Below the pieces are notes generated by a model that worked only from the letters and a program-made list of their open reading frames with translations, did not search any database and had not been told where the DNA came from. Positions 16,952 through 26,449 of a stretch of DNA of 64,000 nucleotides are shown in pieces (position 1 is the stretch's first letter; each line of letters begins with the position of its first letter). This DNA comes from Sneathiella litorea (GTDB taxonomy: Bacteria > Pseudomonadota > Alphaproteobacteria > Sneathiellales > Sneathiellaceae): positions 1,178,357-1,242,356 of the forward strand of contig NZ_WTUW01000001.1 in assembly GCF_009882915.1 (NCBI RefSeq). Reading direction: 5' to 3'. The position numbers and the translations under genes are program-made.

Positions 16952-18736
16952 TTATTTCAATTCATCTTTCCAGGGCTGAGTGATAATCCAGCTGTTAAAT
17001 GCTTCGAGATCAATTGGTCTGCTCATGAAGTAGCCTTGGGCAACATCACAGTCGAGAGCTTCCAGGACTTTCCATGTTCGCGCATCTTCCACACCTTCGG
17101 CAACAACTGAAAGGCCGAGACTTTTTGCCAGGTCTAGCAATGTACGAACAATCACTTCATCATCTGCAACTTGCGTCATATTAAGGACAAAGCTTTTGTC
17201 GATCTTAATCTCGTCGAACGGAAGTTTGCGTAGATAGGCCAGTGACGTATACCCGGTGCCGAAATCGTCAATCGAGAGTCGAACACCCATTTCATGAAGC
17301 CGGGTCACAATTTCCGTTGCTCGACTTACATCTGAGATAATCGCGCTTTCCGTGATTTCCAACTTCAGTAGTCCAGCGGGAAAACCCGTTTTCTCCAGTT
17401 TTTTCGCCACCATATCCGGGAACGCGGGATTATGCAGGATTAATGCTGAAATATTAACTGAAACCGAGAGCCTCGTTCCTTGGGCCAACCAAGAGCTTCC
17501 CTGTATAATTGTTTGCTCCAAGACCCATTCCGTCAATGCATCAATGGAGCCGGATCCTTCGGCTAAAGGAATAAAGCTATCTGGAAAGATGAGGCCTTGT
17601 TTCGGATGCTGCCAACGAACCAATGCCTCGACACCGATAACCTGTTGATCGCTAATTCGGACAATCGGCTGGTAATTAAGTACAAGCTGGTTGTTTTTTA
17701 CAGCGTCCGGCAGGTCCTGGGCCAGCCGTAGTTGCTGGCGTCGTTCAAGGTCGTCTTGGTGGGTATAGACGGTGAAGTGTGTTTTATCCCTTTTTGCCGA
17801 GTAAAGCGCGGAAATGGATTTATGAAGCAACCCGTCGGCGGTGTCATGGTCGTCAAGCTGGGCAAGGCCAATAGTCGCGCTTACATCCGTTTTCTGGCCT
17901 TTAATAATATAGGGTTTGCGGATTTCATGCATGAGCCGTGCAGCAATATCGCTAGCTTCCGGGCTGGAGTCCTGATCAACTGCTAGCAGAGCGAATTCAT
18001 CATCCCCAAGGCGCCCAACGATTGAGTTATAGGGGGCAAACTTGAACAGGCGCTTGGCAACTGTTTTCAGAACCTCATCACCAAAGTCATGACCACGACT
18101 TTCGTTCAATTCCTTGAAGCTGTTCAAATCGAGGATGATCAGTGATACAGATTTTTTTGCACTATGTGCTTTCTCAATTGCCTTTGCCATGCGCACGCGG
18201 AACTTGCTGCGCCCGGGCAAGGCCGTGAGAGGATCCTCCTCAATAAATGCGGACAATTCCATTTCAAGTATCGCCGTACGGTTATTCAGCTTGCAGAGTC
18301 GATCAGCGTTGAAAAGCGCTGTTTCAAGACGTTCTGCGGTAAGGTCATTACTGGCTATGTTCTCGGAGGCGCCGGCGCGAAGAAAGTTGAGGGATCCATC
18401 AATAACGATTACCGGCAAGAAGGGCGGCTTGTTGGAAACTTCAGTCAGGATTTCTTTGTACTCATTGCTGCCGCGTGTGCCGTCAATGATGATGCAGTTG
18501 TAGACACCGGCTGCAATATCTTTTGCAACGGAATCGCTGTAGATTGCTTCATGGGCAGCAACCGGGATGTTGATTTCATCGCAAAAATTGAGGATGTAAT
18601 CGTCCGGTTCCAAGATCAACAGCTGCAACTTGCTGTAGTTTAGCTTGAGAACATGGTTGTCCGGCGCCGCGGACCGATGGATCCCAGCGGGACTATGGCC
18701 CGAAAGCTGTTTTGATGCTAAACCTCTGGTATTCAA
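16952..18736 (-). CDS. REC-like/GGDEF/EAL c-di-GMP protein
   Basis: 594 residues. Residues about 33-150 look like a degenerate receiver, then a GGDEF domain whose signature is GDDEF, then a complete EAL domain: EALVRW, EITESAI, DDFGTGYTSL, KIDKSF and VAEGVED. The phosphodiesterase side should be active; the cyclase side has one changed signature residue and may bind GTP instead. The start is a TTG at 18736; a stop lies four codons upstream and no ATG is near, so it is uncertain. Confidence 0.92.
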   Translation of the reverse strand: MNTRGLASKQLSGHSPAGIHRSAAPDNHVLKLNYSKLQLLILEPDDYILNFCDEINIPVAAHEAIYSDSVAKDIAAGVYNCIIIDGTRGSNEYKEILTEVSNKPPFLPVIVIDGSLNFLRAGASENIASNDLTAERLETALFNADRLCKLNNRTAILEMELSAFIEEDPLTALPGRSKFRVRMAKAIEKAHSAKKSVSLIILDLNSFKELNESRGHDFGDEVLKTVAKRLFKFAPYNSIVGRLGDDEFALLAVDQDSSPEASDIAARLMHEIRKPYIIKGQKTDVSATIGLAQLDDHDTADGLLHKSISALYSAKRDKTHFTVYTHQDDLERRQQLRLAQDLPDAVKNNQLVLNYQPIVRISDQQVIGVEALVRWQHPKQGLIFPDSFIPLAEGSGSIDALTEWVLEQTIIQGSSWLAQGTRLSVSVNISALILHNPAFPDMVAKKLEKTGFPAGLLKLEITESAIISDVSRATEIVTRLHEMGVRLSIDDFGTGYTSLAYLRKLPFDEIKIDKSFVLNMTQVADDEVIVRTLLDLAKSLGLSVVAEGVEDARTWKVLEALDCDVAQGYFMSRPIDLEAFNSWIITQPWKDELK

Positions 18737-18988
18737 TGGACTATTTCTCTATCGAAGTTAAATATATTAACAGTATGTTTCACGGCGATGTCGGTTGTCT
18801 CGTAAATAACGTATAAACCTAGTATGTAAAGAAGGTCTTAATTTTCATAATAAGAAATAATTGCCACTCTTTCTTTACAAGATAGAGAGTGACAGAAGGC
18901 GAATAATTACCAATTACGTCTCTATTCAATGTGAATATAGGCCATATTATGACGGAGACAAATTTGCCGGGAACAGTAAGATAGGGAA

Positions 18989-19117
18989 GTGGGGGAGTGC
19001 CGTTTCGAGCAGAACTCTGCGAAAGGGAAAGTTTTTACAACCTTGCTTGATGTAGTGGCTGAACAAACAAGGGCCAGTATCGAACCAAGAGGGAGGGTCG
19101 TTCTTGATCACTGTTGA
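18989..19117 (+). other. Short ORF in an otherwise empty 490-base gap
   Basis: The gap 18737-19226 holds no recognised gene. The best frame is GTG 18989 to TGA 19117, 42 residues, with AGGG close upstream and a helical middle (VFTTLLDVVAEQTR). It may be a small protein, a remnant, or chance. Confidence 0.15.
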
Positions 19118-19226
19118 AAAGCTACAGTCGCGATCGGTGTCCGTTCACGACGGCTACCGATCTATAGCGAATGTTCTAGAGCGAACGGGAATAATACAGT
19201 TTTCGTTTATTTCAAATTAGTTCTAC

Positions 19227-19607
19227 TTATTGGAACGTCTTCAGATAGGCGATCAGGTTTTCCCGGTCACTTTCTTTTTTGAGACCTGCAAAACTCATCT
19301 TTGTGCCTTTGACAACCTTTTTCGGCTTTTTAAGGTATGCATTTAATGTCTCGTCATCCCAGGTGAGATCCGCAGCCTCCATTGCCTTCGAGTAGTTATA
19401 GCCTTCAACCGAGCCTGATTTTTTTCCGACAACGCCAAAAAGATTTGGGCCGATCTTATTCTTGCCACCTTGTTCAATAGTGTGGCAGGCCGTGCATTTT
19501 TTAAAGACCTTCTCGCCTTTCTTGACGTCGCCATCCGCGTGTGCCGTCGTTGCCGCTAGAGAGACTGCAAGGGATAATCCCAGAGAAGCCAGCTTTAACA
19601 TTTTCAT
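19227..19607 (-). CDS. Periplasmic class I cytochrome c (c2/c550 type)
   Basis: 126 residues with a signal peptide cleaved after AHA (about residue 24). Haem motif CTACH (38-42), NKIGPNLFGVVG and methionine ligand Met104 in GTKMSFAG. A mobile electron carrier likely serving between the bc1 complex and an oxidase. Stands alone. The gap 19608-19913 upstream holds nothing recognisable. Confidence 0.94.
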   Translation of the reverse strand: MKMLKLASLGLSLAVSLAATTAHADGDVKKGEKVFKKCTACHTIEQGGKNKIGPNLFGVVGKKSGSVEGYNYSKAMEAADLTWDDETLNAYLKKPKKVVKGTKMSFAGLKKESDRENLIAYLKTFQ

Positions 19608-19913
19608 TGTTTATTCCTTTTGCAATTTATCAAGGCGTAACTAATTTCCAAATGGGATAGCATAGTTGGTATGAGTGGAGTAGGGGCATAGTGTCGCGGC
19701 ACAGCTATTTTAACAACACATTCCATCACCTTACCGTGAAAGACCGTTTCGTTGCGTTTATCGACGTTTATATTGGTGTAGCAAGGAAGCTAATTGAAAA
19801 ACCTTAAAGCCGATCACTGTTTATTTTCTCGCTTCTTTGGCAGCAGATGTGGTTGTGCCGGTTAGCAGCCATCCGCATGCGGGCCGTTTGGTAATGAAGG
19901 AATAGGGACTAAA

Positions 19914-20687
19914 ATGAACAAGATAGATAGTCTTGGAGATGGTGCAGAGAGCAGGATAATAAAAAATTCAAAAGACTTGCGGGAAGTATTGAGAGGCATA
20001 TCCCCAGAGCGGATGGCTCGTATGAATACGGCAGCGGATGAGATATTAGAATGCTACCGTGTGCTGAAAAAAGGCGATGCGAATATTGTGGGCGAAATTC
20101 TGAAAGGTCAGGGGACATTCTACGAATGGGACCATTATCCGGAAGGTGATTGCTATGATAGTGAAACCCACGCCCAGTATTATTACCATGCCCATCGGGC
20201 TGGCGAGCATGGGCATTTTCATACCTTCTTGCGCAAAAAGGGTATGCGGATAGGGGTTGAGCCAGTTCCTTACAACGGCGATACCGAATGGCCGACGGAA
20301 GAAGACGAAATTATTTGTCATTTGATCGCAATCTCGATGGATAGCGCAGGGTTTCCAACAGCACTTTTTACGACAAATCGCTGGGTTACTGGAGAAAACT
20401 GGTATGATAAGGCAGATGTAATTGACATGCTCGATAGGTTTATTATCGACCATAGCACCCCGTCATGGCCCGCGAACCGCTGGCTTACTGCAATGCCGAT
20501 CATATTTCGCCCCCAAATAGAACAGCTGATAGTTGCGCGTGATGCAAAAATCATTGAATGGCAATCGCAAAAGCCTGATGTGGATGTATTTGAGGATCGA
20601 GATTTGGAGATTACCAGTTTGCTTGAAATCAGCGTTGAAGACCAGATTCGAGCAATTAAAGAAGTAATCGGAGGGCGTCTGGATTAA
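19914..20687 (+). CDS. DUF6969-like hypothetical protein
   Basis: 257 residues, soluble. A striking His-rich stretch HRAGEHGHFHTFL near residue 94 and a Trp-rich middle (TTNRWVTGENWYDKAD) could bind metal or a cofactor. It resembles DUF6969 by memory only. ATG 19914 with GGAATAGGGA upstream. It precedes the DUF2336 gene by 64 bases on the same strand. Confidence 0.65.
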   Translation: MNKIDSLGDGAESRIIKNSKDLREVLRGISPERMARMNTAADEILECYRVLKKGDANIVGEILKGQGTFYEWDHYPEGDCYDSETHAQYYYHAHRAGEHGHFHTFLRKKGMRIGVEPVPYNGDTEWPTEEDEIICHLIAISMDSAGFPTALFTTNRWVTGENWYDKADVIDMLDRFIIDHSTPSWPANRWLTAMPIIFRPQIEQLIVARDAKIIEWQSQKPDVDVFEDRDLEITSLLEISVEDQIRAIKEVIGGRLD

Positions 20688-20751
20688 AGGAAAATTAACA
20701 TAATTTAGCGAGAATAGCGGCTCCGAACAACTAAAAGTTATTGGAGCCAAT

Positions 20752-21882
20752 GTGTCAAATAACGGTTCTTTAAGTCCAGCAGATGTAGAGCGATTATTGA
20801 TGGATCGCTCGGCAAAGGCGCGAGCGGAAACAGTCGCAAAGATTGCGGGCGGTATAACGGGCACAAGCTTTAGCGAGACAGAACGTCGCGAAGCCGAGGA
20901 AATTTTTCGGATTCTCGTAAATGATGCAGAGGTTCTTGTTCGCCAAACATTAGCGGAAAGTTTGAAATCGGTTCCGGACTTGCCACATGACATTGCGAAA
21001 ACACTTGCCAGTGACATTGCCGACGTGGCCACCCCGATGCTTAGCTTTTCAAACGCGCTTTCGGATGATGACCTGTTTGAAATTATCAACTCACAATCTG
21101 ATCTGCATCAGATCGCTGTAGCCAGCAGAGAAGCCTTATCTGAGGCTGTTTCTGAAAAGCTTGTCGATAGTGGTTCAGAAGACGTTGTCGCAACATTGTT
21201 GCATAACGAAGGCGCTGAAATCTCCGATGAAACCTATGAGAAGGTGCTTGATCAATTTGGAGACAGCGAAAAGATCCAGGAGCCGATGACGCAGAGAAGC
21301 AAGTTGCCGATTACTGTGACAGAACGGTTGGTGACATTGGTCTCTGATAAGTTGCGGGAACATTTGGTGACGCATCATGAAATGTCACCGAGCATGGCGA
21401 CAGATATCATTCTGGAAAGCCGCGAAAAAACGATGATTGGCTTTATTAAGGACGGAGCAAGCCATTCAGATCTCGTGGATCTTATTGACCAACTCCAAGA
21501 GAACGGTCGCCTGACACCAACAATTATCCTTCGTGCTCTTTGTGTCGGTGATGTTGATTTCTTTGAAACGGCAATGGCAAAATACTCAAACATTGCGGTT
21601 TCAAATGTTCATATCCTTATCAATGACGCGGGTGGAAAAGGCTTGCAGCAGCTTTGCAAAAAATCGAATATCTCAGGCGGCTTGCAAGAGATCATGAAAG
21701 TTGGTCTGGACGTCGCCAATGAGCTCGATTTTGATGGGGCTCCTGGGGATCGGGAACGATATCGCAACCAGGTTATTGAACGCGTTCTTACCCACTTCCA
21801 GGATGAGTTCGATGGTGACAATGTTGATTATTTAATCGCCAAGCTTAGCAACAGTTCTACAGGTAATACTCAGGCCGCTTGA
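20752..21882 (+). CDS. DUF2336 domain protein
   Basis: 376 residues, mostly helical and HEAT-like in the first half (RSAKARAETVAKIA, DAEVLVRQTLAESLKSVPDL), the pattern of DUF2336 proteins found across alphaproteobacteria. Role unknown. GTG start at 20752 with GGAG five bases upstream. Rich in Asp/Glu and Ser. Confidence 0.8.
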   Translation: MSNNGSLSPADVERLLMDRSAKARAETVAKIAGGITGTSFSETERREAEEIFRILVNDAEVLVRQTLAESLKSVPDLPHDIAKTLASDIADVATPMLSFSNALSDDDLFEIINSQSDLHQIAVASREALSEAVSEKLVDSGSEDVVATLLHNEGAEISDETYEKVLDQFGDSEKIQEPMTQRSKLPITVTERLVTLVSDKLREHLVTHHEMSPSMATDIILESREKTMIGFIKDGASHSDLVDLIDQLQENGRLTPTIILRALCVGDVDFFETAMAKYSNIAVSNVHILINDAGGKGLQQLCKKSNISGGLQEIMKVGLDVANELDFDGAPGDRERYRNQVIERVLTHFQDEFDGDNVDYLIAKLSNSSTGNTQAA

Positions 21883-21917
21883 ACGGCCTGGCCGGATATT
21901 CAAGCCGCCTGCAGAAA

Positions 21918-21945
21918 CGCCACCCTATCAGGGCGGTGTATTTTT
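21918..21945 (+). terminator. Rho-independent terminator of the DUF2336 gene
   Basis: CGCCACCCT, loop ATC, AGGGCGGTG: a 9-bp stem with one mismatch and one G-T pair, followed by TATTTTT. It sits 36 bases after the DUF2336 stop and just before the end of the convergent thioesterase gene. Confidence 0.6.
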
Positions 21946-22435
21946 ATTGTGATTTACGACGGATGCCAATCACTGCACCGGCCTGACTCGGAAGCGGCGC
22001 ATCCGCGAACTGGTCTTTATGGCCTTGCAAGCATGATTGAAGGAACTCTGGCATCGGGGCTGCTTTTGGTCCGTCTTCTGTGCTCAAATGCATGATCATC
22101 TGTTCGGACGTCGCCGCGAGGAATCCTTTATCTCGATGACGCATTTCCAGGAAAAGATGCATTCGTTTCTCATCACAATCCAGAACCCGCACATATATTT
22201 CCAATGGATCGCCCTCATGCACTTCCTGAATGTAGGTTACATGTGTTTCCAGCACATACACTGTGCAGTTTGCTGACTCTCGATACTTCCGGGTAAGGCC
22301 GATCTCATCAAGAAAAGCATCCAGAGAAAGGTCAAAAACCAATACGTAATAAGCTACATTCATATGCTTGTTATGGTCTATCCATTCGGGAAGCACGGTT
22401 TGCTCATGGATCATTGGCATGGTGGAAATGTTCAT
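21944..22435 (-). CDS. Hotdog-fold acyl-CoA thioesterase
   Basis: 163 residues, 4HBT-like. The DHNKHMNVAYY motif holds the active-site region, followed by YIQEVHEGDPLEI typical of the fold. It resembles the thioesterases of carnitine/betainyl-CoA catabolism, but that substrate is a guess. ATG 22435 is preferred since AAGGA is six bases before it; the ATG at 22441 abuts that site. Confidence 0.82.
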   Translation of the reverse strand: MNISTMPMIHEQTVLPEWIDHNKHMNVAYYVLVFDLSLDAFLDEIGLTRKYRESANCTVYVLETHVTYIQEVHEGDPLEIYVRVLDCDEKRMHLFLEMRHRDKGFLAATSEQMIMHLSTEDGPKAAPMPEFLQSCLQGHKDQFADAPLPSQAGAVIGIRRKSQ

Positions 22436-22543
22436 TGTCATTCCTTATTTCTTATTCCTTTAACTGGACGGTAGATTGTATGATACTTTTAAAGAAAGTG
22501 GCTGGCCACCCCAGTTAACGAAGGAAAATAGGGAGCTATAGAA

Positions 22544-23938
22544 ATGACCCGACATCCGGAAATGGATCAGGTGACTTCCAAATTAACAGAACTTCTCGGG
22601 GGGCGGTGTTCAACTGCCTCCGCCGTGCGTGAACAACATGGCAAGGACGAGAGCTGGCATTTTCCGAAAGCGCCAGATGTTGTCTGCTTTGCTAAAAGCA
22701 CGGAAGAAGTCTCGAGTATTGTCAAGATCTGCGCGGCACATAAGGTTCCTGTTATTCCGTTTGCCGCTGGCACATCGCTTGAGGGGCATGTAAATGCTGT
22801 TTCCGGCGGTGTCTCAATCGATCTGAATGAGATGAATGAGATTTTGCGGGTCAGCCCGGAAGATCTTGACTGTACGGTACAACCGGGTGTTCGCCGCAAG
22901 CAACTGAATGAGTTTTTGCGCGATACTGGCTTGTTCTTCCCGATCGATCCCGGCGCAGATGCCTCTATCGGCGGTATGGCGTCTACCCGAGCCTCTGGCA
23001 CCAATGCAGTCCGTTATGGGACAATTCGGGAAAATATACTGAGTATGAAAGTGGTGCTTCCGGATGGCCGCATTATCTCGACCGGTCATCGGGCGAAGAA
23101 AAGCGCTGCGGGTTACGATCTGACCAAGCTCTATATCGGATCCGAAGGGACGCTCGGCATTATTACGGAAATTACGCTTCGCCTATACGGCATCCCTGAA
23201 GCTATATCGGCAGCAACGGTCTCCTTCCCAGATATCGAAGGCGCTATCCAAAGCGTTATTCTGACGATCCAGAGCGGTATTCCAGTCGCACGGATTGAAC
23301 TTCTGGACGAAGTACAGGTGGACGCGGTAAACCGCTATTCCAATCTTGAATTACCAGTACAGCCAACTTTGTTCCTCGAGTTTCATGGCAGTCCTGCCTA
23401 CGTAAAGGAACAGGCGGAGCGGGTAAGCGAAATCTGCTCCGAATTCGGCGCCGAGGGATTTAAATGGACGACGCAGGCGGAAGAACGCACCAAGCTCTGG
23501 CAGGCCCGGCACGATGCGGCTTATGCGGCCATGGCGCTACGAAATGGGGCGCAGATCTGGGCAACGGATGTTTGCGTTCCGATCTCACGGCTTGCCGACT
23601 GTATTCTGGAGACAAAGAAGGACCTTGCCGATAGTTTTTTAATTGCCCCTCTGGTCGGACATGTCGGCGATGGAAATTTCCATCTCTCCTTTGTCATCAA
23701 GAAAGAAAACCCCGAGGAACTGGAAGAAGCGGAAAGACTCAACTCTCGTCTGATCAAGCGCGCCCTTTCCATGGACGGAACATGTACTGGAGAGCATGGA
23801 GTCGGGCTCGGGAAGAAGAAATACATGTATCTGGAGCATGGGGATGCAGTCGATGTGATGGCGGCGGTAAAGCAGGCGCTTGATCCCGACAACATCATGA
23901 ACCCTGGTAAAATTCTTCCGGAACGTGCAGCGGAATAA
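22544..23938 (+). CDS. FAD-binding oxidoreductase, D-lactate dehydrogenase type
   Basis: 464 residues. PP-loop FAD domain with PFAAGTSLEGH and GGMASTRASGTNAVRYG, then a C-terminal FAD-oxidase domain with the GHVGDGNFHLSF and GTCTGEHGVGLGK motifs. It oxidises D-lactate, or a related 2-hydroxy acid, to the keto acid, passing electrons to cytochrome c or quinone. No membrane segment. Followed after 40 bases by a HAD gene on the same strand. Confidence 0.9.
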   Translation: MTRHPEMDQVTSKLTELLGGRCSTASAVREQHGKDESWHFPKAPDVVCFAKSTEEVSSIVKICAAHKVPVIPFAAGTSLEGHVNAVSGGVSIDLNEMNEILRVSPEDLDCTVQPGVRRKQLNEFLRDTGLFFPIDPGADASIGGMASTRASGTNAVRYGTIRENILSMKVVLPDGRIISTGHRAKKSAAGYDLTKLYIGSEGTLGIITEITLRLYGIPEAISAATVSFPDIEGAIQSVILTIQSGIPVARIELLDEVQVDAVNRYSNLELPVQPTLFLEFHGSPAYVKEQAERVSEICSEFGAEGFKWTTQAEERTKLWQARHDAAYAAMALRNGAQIWATDVCVPISRLADCILETKKDLADSFLIAPLVGHVGDGNFHLSFVIKKENPEELEEAERLNSRLIKRALSMDGTCTGEHGVGLGKKKYMYLEHGDAVDVMAAVKQALDPDNIMNPGKILPERAAE

Positions 23939-23978
23939 GGCCAGGTAAGCAATAAATCTTTGAAAGCTGTATCGATAT

Positions 23979-24683
23979 ATGTCCTCAAAACCTCTAACAG
24001 TAATCGGGTTCGACGCCGATGATACGCTTTGGCAGAATGAGTATTTCTTTCGCATGACCGAAGAAAAGTTTTCGGATCTATTGAGCGATTATGCCGATAG
24101 CGAGCATATTACAGAGCGTCTGTTGGACGCAGAACGGCGGAACCTCGAATTTTACGGATATGGCATTAAGGGGTTTACCCTCTCGATGATAGAAACCGCC
24201 ATTGAGGTAACGGAGGACAAGGTACCCGCCACTATCCTGCATGATATTTTGCGAGCGGGACGAGAGATGTTACGCCACCCTGTGGAAACGCTGCCTCATG
24301 TCCGTGAAACCTTGACTGACCTGTCTGGCCACTACCGATTGGTCATGATTACGAAGGGAGACCTTTTTGATCAGGAGCGGAAGCTCGCGCAATCGGGTTT
24401 AGGTGATCTTTTTGACGATGTGCAGATTGTCAGTGAGAAAAATCGGTATACCTATCAGCGGATTTTTAGTGCTGCGGGGAAAACACCAAATGAAAGCATG
24501 ATGGTGGGTAATTCACTGAAAAGTGATATAATTCCAGCGATTGAGGCCGGTAGTGTTGGTGTGCATATTCCCCATGACTTAACCTGGGTGCATGAACATG
24601 CAGAGGCGCCGATCAACGCTACACGCTTTCACAGCATCACGCATTTTGGTGAGTTGCCAGAATTATTGACAAAATTCAGGTAA
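23979..24683 (+). CDS. HAD family hydrolase
   Basis: 234 residues. Motif I GFDADDTLWQNE, motif II VMITKGD, Lys in KNRYTY region and motif IV GNSLKSDIIPAIEAG. A small-molecule phosphatase of unknown substrate. ATG 23979 follows the D-lactate dehydrogenase stop by 40 bases, so it is probably cotranscribed. Confidence 0.85.
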   Translation: MSSKPLTVIGFDADDTLWQNEYFFRMTEEKFSDLLSDYADSEHITERLLDAERRNLEFYGYGIKGFTLSMIETAIEVTEDKVPATILHDILRAGREMLRHPVETLPHVRETLTDLSGHYRLVMITKGDLFDQERKLAQSGLGDLFDDVQIVSEKNRYTYQRIFSAAGKTPNESMMVGNSLKSDIIPAIEAGSVGVHIPHDLTWVHEHAEAPINATRFHSITHFGELPELLTKFR

Positions 24684-24696
24684 CGTCCGTCTCAAC

Positions 24697-25503
24697 TTAG
24701 GGCATGCATGCCTTGATGGATATATTGCGGGGAAGGATCGTCTTTTTATCACCGCAGGAGCTATCAAGCTGTTCCTGCTTTAACCCCGATACATCTTCCA
24801 AGTTGGCGCCTGAAAGATTGGCGCCCCAGAATGACGCGTTTGCAACCCTTGCGCCGGACAGAATTGTTCCCACCAAATCGGCCCTATAGAAATTTGCATG
24901 TCGTAGATCAGCTTTTTCCAGACGCGCATTCGTTAGATTAGCGCGGGTAAAATTCGAGTCGTTTAGTTCCGCCTTAAACATATTGGCGCCCATCAAATTT
25001 GCGCGTTTAAAGTTTACTTCCGTTACCAAGGCATTGCTAAAATTCGCGTTTGTCAGAGTGGCGCGTTTAAAATAAGCCTTTCGGATATCCGCTTCCTGGA
25101 AATTTCCGCCTTCTACATTCGCGCTGTCAAAGTCTGCACTGCGCAGGTCTGTTCGCCGGAGATTAGCATTGGTCATCATTGCTTTTTCCATATCCGCATC
25201 TTGCAGTATTGCGTATTCAAGATCGGCAGAGACGAGTATCGCTTTCTCAAGATCTGACCGGCGCATATCTGTATCCGTCAGATTTGCCTGGCTGAGATTG
25301 ATCTGCTTCAATATGGAATCGCGCAAATTTGCGCTCTTGAGATAAGAGCCGCTAAAATCTTTATATTGCAGTTTTGCCCCCCGCAGGTCACAGCCACCAC
25401 AACTGCCCGTTTTCGTCAGTTTTTGAAGATCCTGACTTTCAAAGGCACTTGCGTTGGCCATGCTGACCAGCAAAATTACGGCGCATATAATTGAGGCTCT
25501 CAT
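24697..25503 (-). CDS. Exported pentapeptide-repeat protein
   Basis: 268 residues. Signal peptide at 1-20 (ASAF end), then from residue about 39 to 245 near-continuous A(D/N)LxxA-type pentapeptide repeats forming a right-handed square beta-helix. A CGGC pair before the repeats and two cysteines after them may form disulfides in the periplasm. No enzyme motif; likely a scaffold. It shares the 187-base divergent gap with the HAD gene at 25691. Confidence 0.9.
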   Translation of the reverse strand: MRASIICAVILLVSMANASAFESQDLQKLTKTGSCGGCDLRGAKLQYKDFSGSYLKSANLRDSILKQINLSQANLTDTDMRRSDLEKAILVSADLEYAILQDADMEKAMMTNANLRRTDLRSADFDSANVEGGNFQEADIRKAYFKRATLTNANFSNALVTEVNFKRANLMGANMFKAELNDSNFTRANLTNARLEKADLRHANFYRADLVGTILSGARVANASFWGANLSGANLEDVSGLKQEQLDSSCGDKKTILPRNISIKACMP

Positions 25504-25533
25504 AGGGATGCTCCTGCAAAATTATTATTCTTA

Positions 25534-25554
25534 AATTTACTTAGGAAGTAAATT
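25534..25554. promoter_or_regulatory. Palindromic operator candidate
   Basis: AATTTACTT, AGG, AAGTAAATT: a perfect 9-bp dyad 31 bases before the start of the exported pentapeptide protein and between two divergent genes. It has the symmetry of a dimeric repressor site. Confidence 0.4.
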
Positions 25555-25590
25555 AACGGATAAAATGGCGAATTCAATCTACCTAGATAT

Positions 25591-25619
25591 TTGACAGGAT
25601 AAAATACGCCTGTCACTAT
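25591..25619 (+). promoter_or_regulatory. Promoter of the HAD gene with overlapping dyad
   Basis: TTGACA (25591-25596) and CACTAT (25614-25619) are 17 bases apart. A 7-bp inverted repeat, TGACAGG/CCTGTCA (25592-25598 and 25609-25615), lies over the -35 and spacer, so a bound protein could block RNA polymerase. Confidence 0.42.
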
Positions 25620-25690
25620 TTAACAAAAGTAATAATAAGATACGGCGACATGGGTCGCCTTTAATCATTTGCCAATAAGGAATTTCATAA

Positions 25691-26332
25691 ATGATAAAAG
25701 CCATCCTTTGGGATTTTGGCGGCGTTCTGACGACGAGTCCGTTTGAGGCCTTCTCTCGGTTTGAAAGTGAAAATGGCCTGCCTAAGGATTTTATTCGGGG
25801 TGTTAACTCAACGAATCCTGATAGCAATGCCTGGGCGAAATTTGAACGTAGCGAAGTTACGATGGATGAGTTTGATAAACTGTTTGAAGCGGAAAGTGGC
25901 GCGTTAGGGCATGCAATTCCCGGTATAGAGATTATCAAGCTGCTGGCGGGCGACGTTCGCCCCAATATGGTCAATGCCCTGAAAATATGTGGAGTACAGT
26001 ATAATTGCACTTGCCTTACCAATAATGTTGCCGCCGGTAAGGGGCCGGGAATGACACGGGATGCCGCGGCGCAGGCAGAGGTTGCGAAGGTAATGGCATT
26101 GTTCCGGCAGGTTATAGAATCAAGTAAGATAGGCCTTCGCAAGCCCGATCCGCGTATATATGAATATGCATGCGAGCAGATGGAAGTGACGCCAGAGGAA
26201 GTTGTCTATCTCGATGATCTTGGCATAAATCTGAAGCCTGCCGCCGCAATGGGAATGAAGACGATTAAGGTTGTCAGCGAAGAACAGGCATTGAGGGACC
26301 TGTCGGCGGCGGCTAATCTCACGTTTGCCTGA
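25691..26332 (+). CDS. HAD-IA hydrolase, epoxide-hydrolase/ACAD10 N-domain type
   Basis: 213 residues. Motif I WDFGGVL (second Asp replaced by Gly, so nucleophile Asp alone), motif II CLTNN, motif III KPDPRIY and motif IV YLDDLGINLKPAA. The DFGG form and the KPDPRIY stretch are seen in the N-terminal domains of ACAD10 and soluble epoxide hydrolase. Substrate unknown. Confidence 0.85.
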   Translation: MIKAILWDFGGVLTTSPFEAFSRFESENGLPKDFIRGVNSTNPDSNAWAKFERSEVTMDEFDKLFEAESGALGHAIPGIEIIKLLAGDVRPNMVNALKICGVQYNCTCLTNNVAAGKGPGMTRDAAAQAEVAKVMALFRQVIESSKIGLRKPDPRIYEYACEQMEVTPEEVVYLDDLGINLKPAAAMGMKTIKVVSEEQALRDLSAAANLTFA

Positions 26333-26449
26333 CAGAACTCTGTCCAGGTTAGGGAGCTGAAACGAGCTGCTTGCTTCAACATATTAGCGAGAATTATCAG
26401 TTTACCCTGACTTGGTGGGGTTGGTTACCTTCACGCATATTCAGGGCCA

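Noticed and set aside
18861-19055. 64-residue open frame on + strand
   Set aside because: No ribosome site, odd composition and no family; treated as chance.
24697-25503. Tandem repeats suggesting CRISPR
   Set aside because: The repeats are protein pentapeptides with degenerate DNA, lacking the equal spacers of a CRISPR array.
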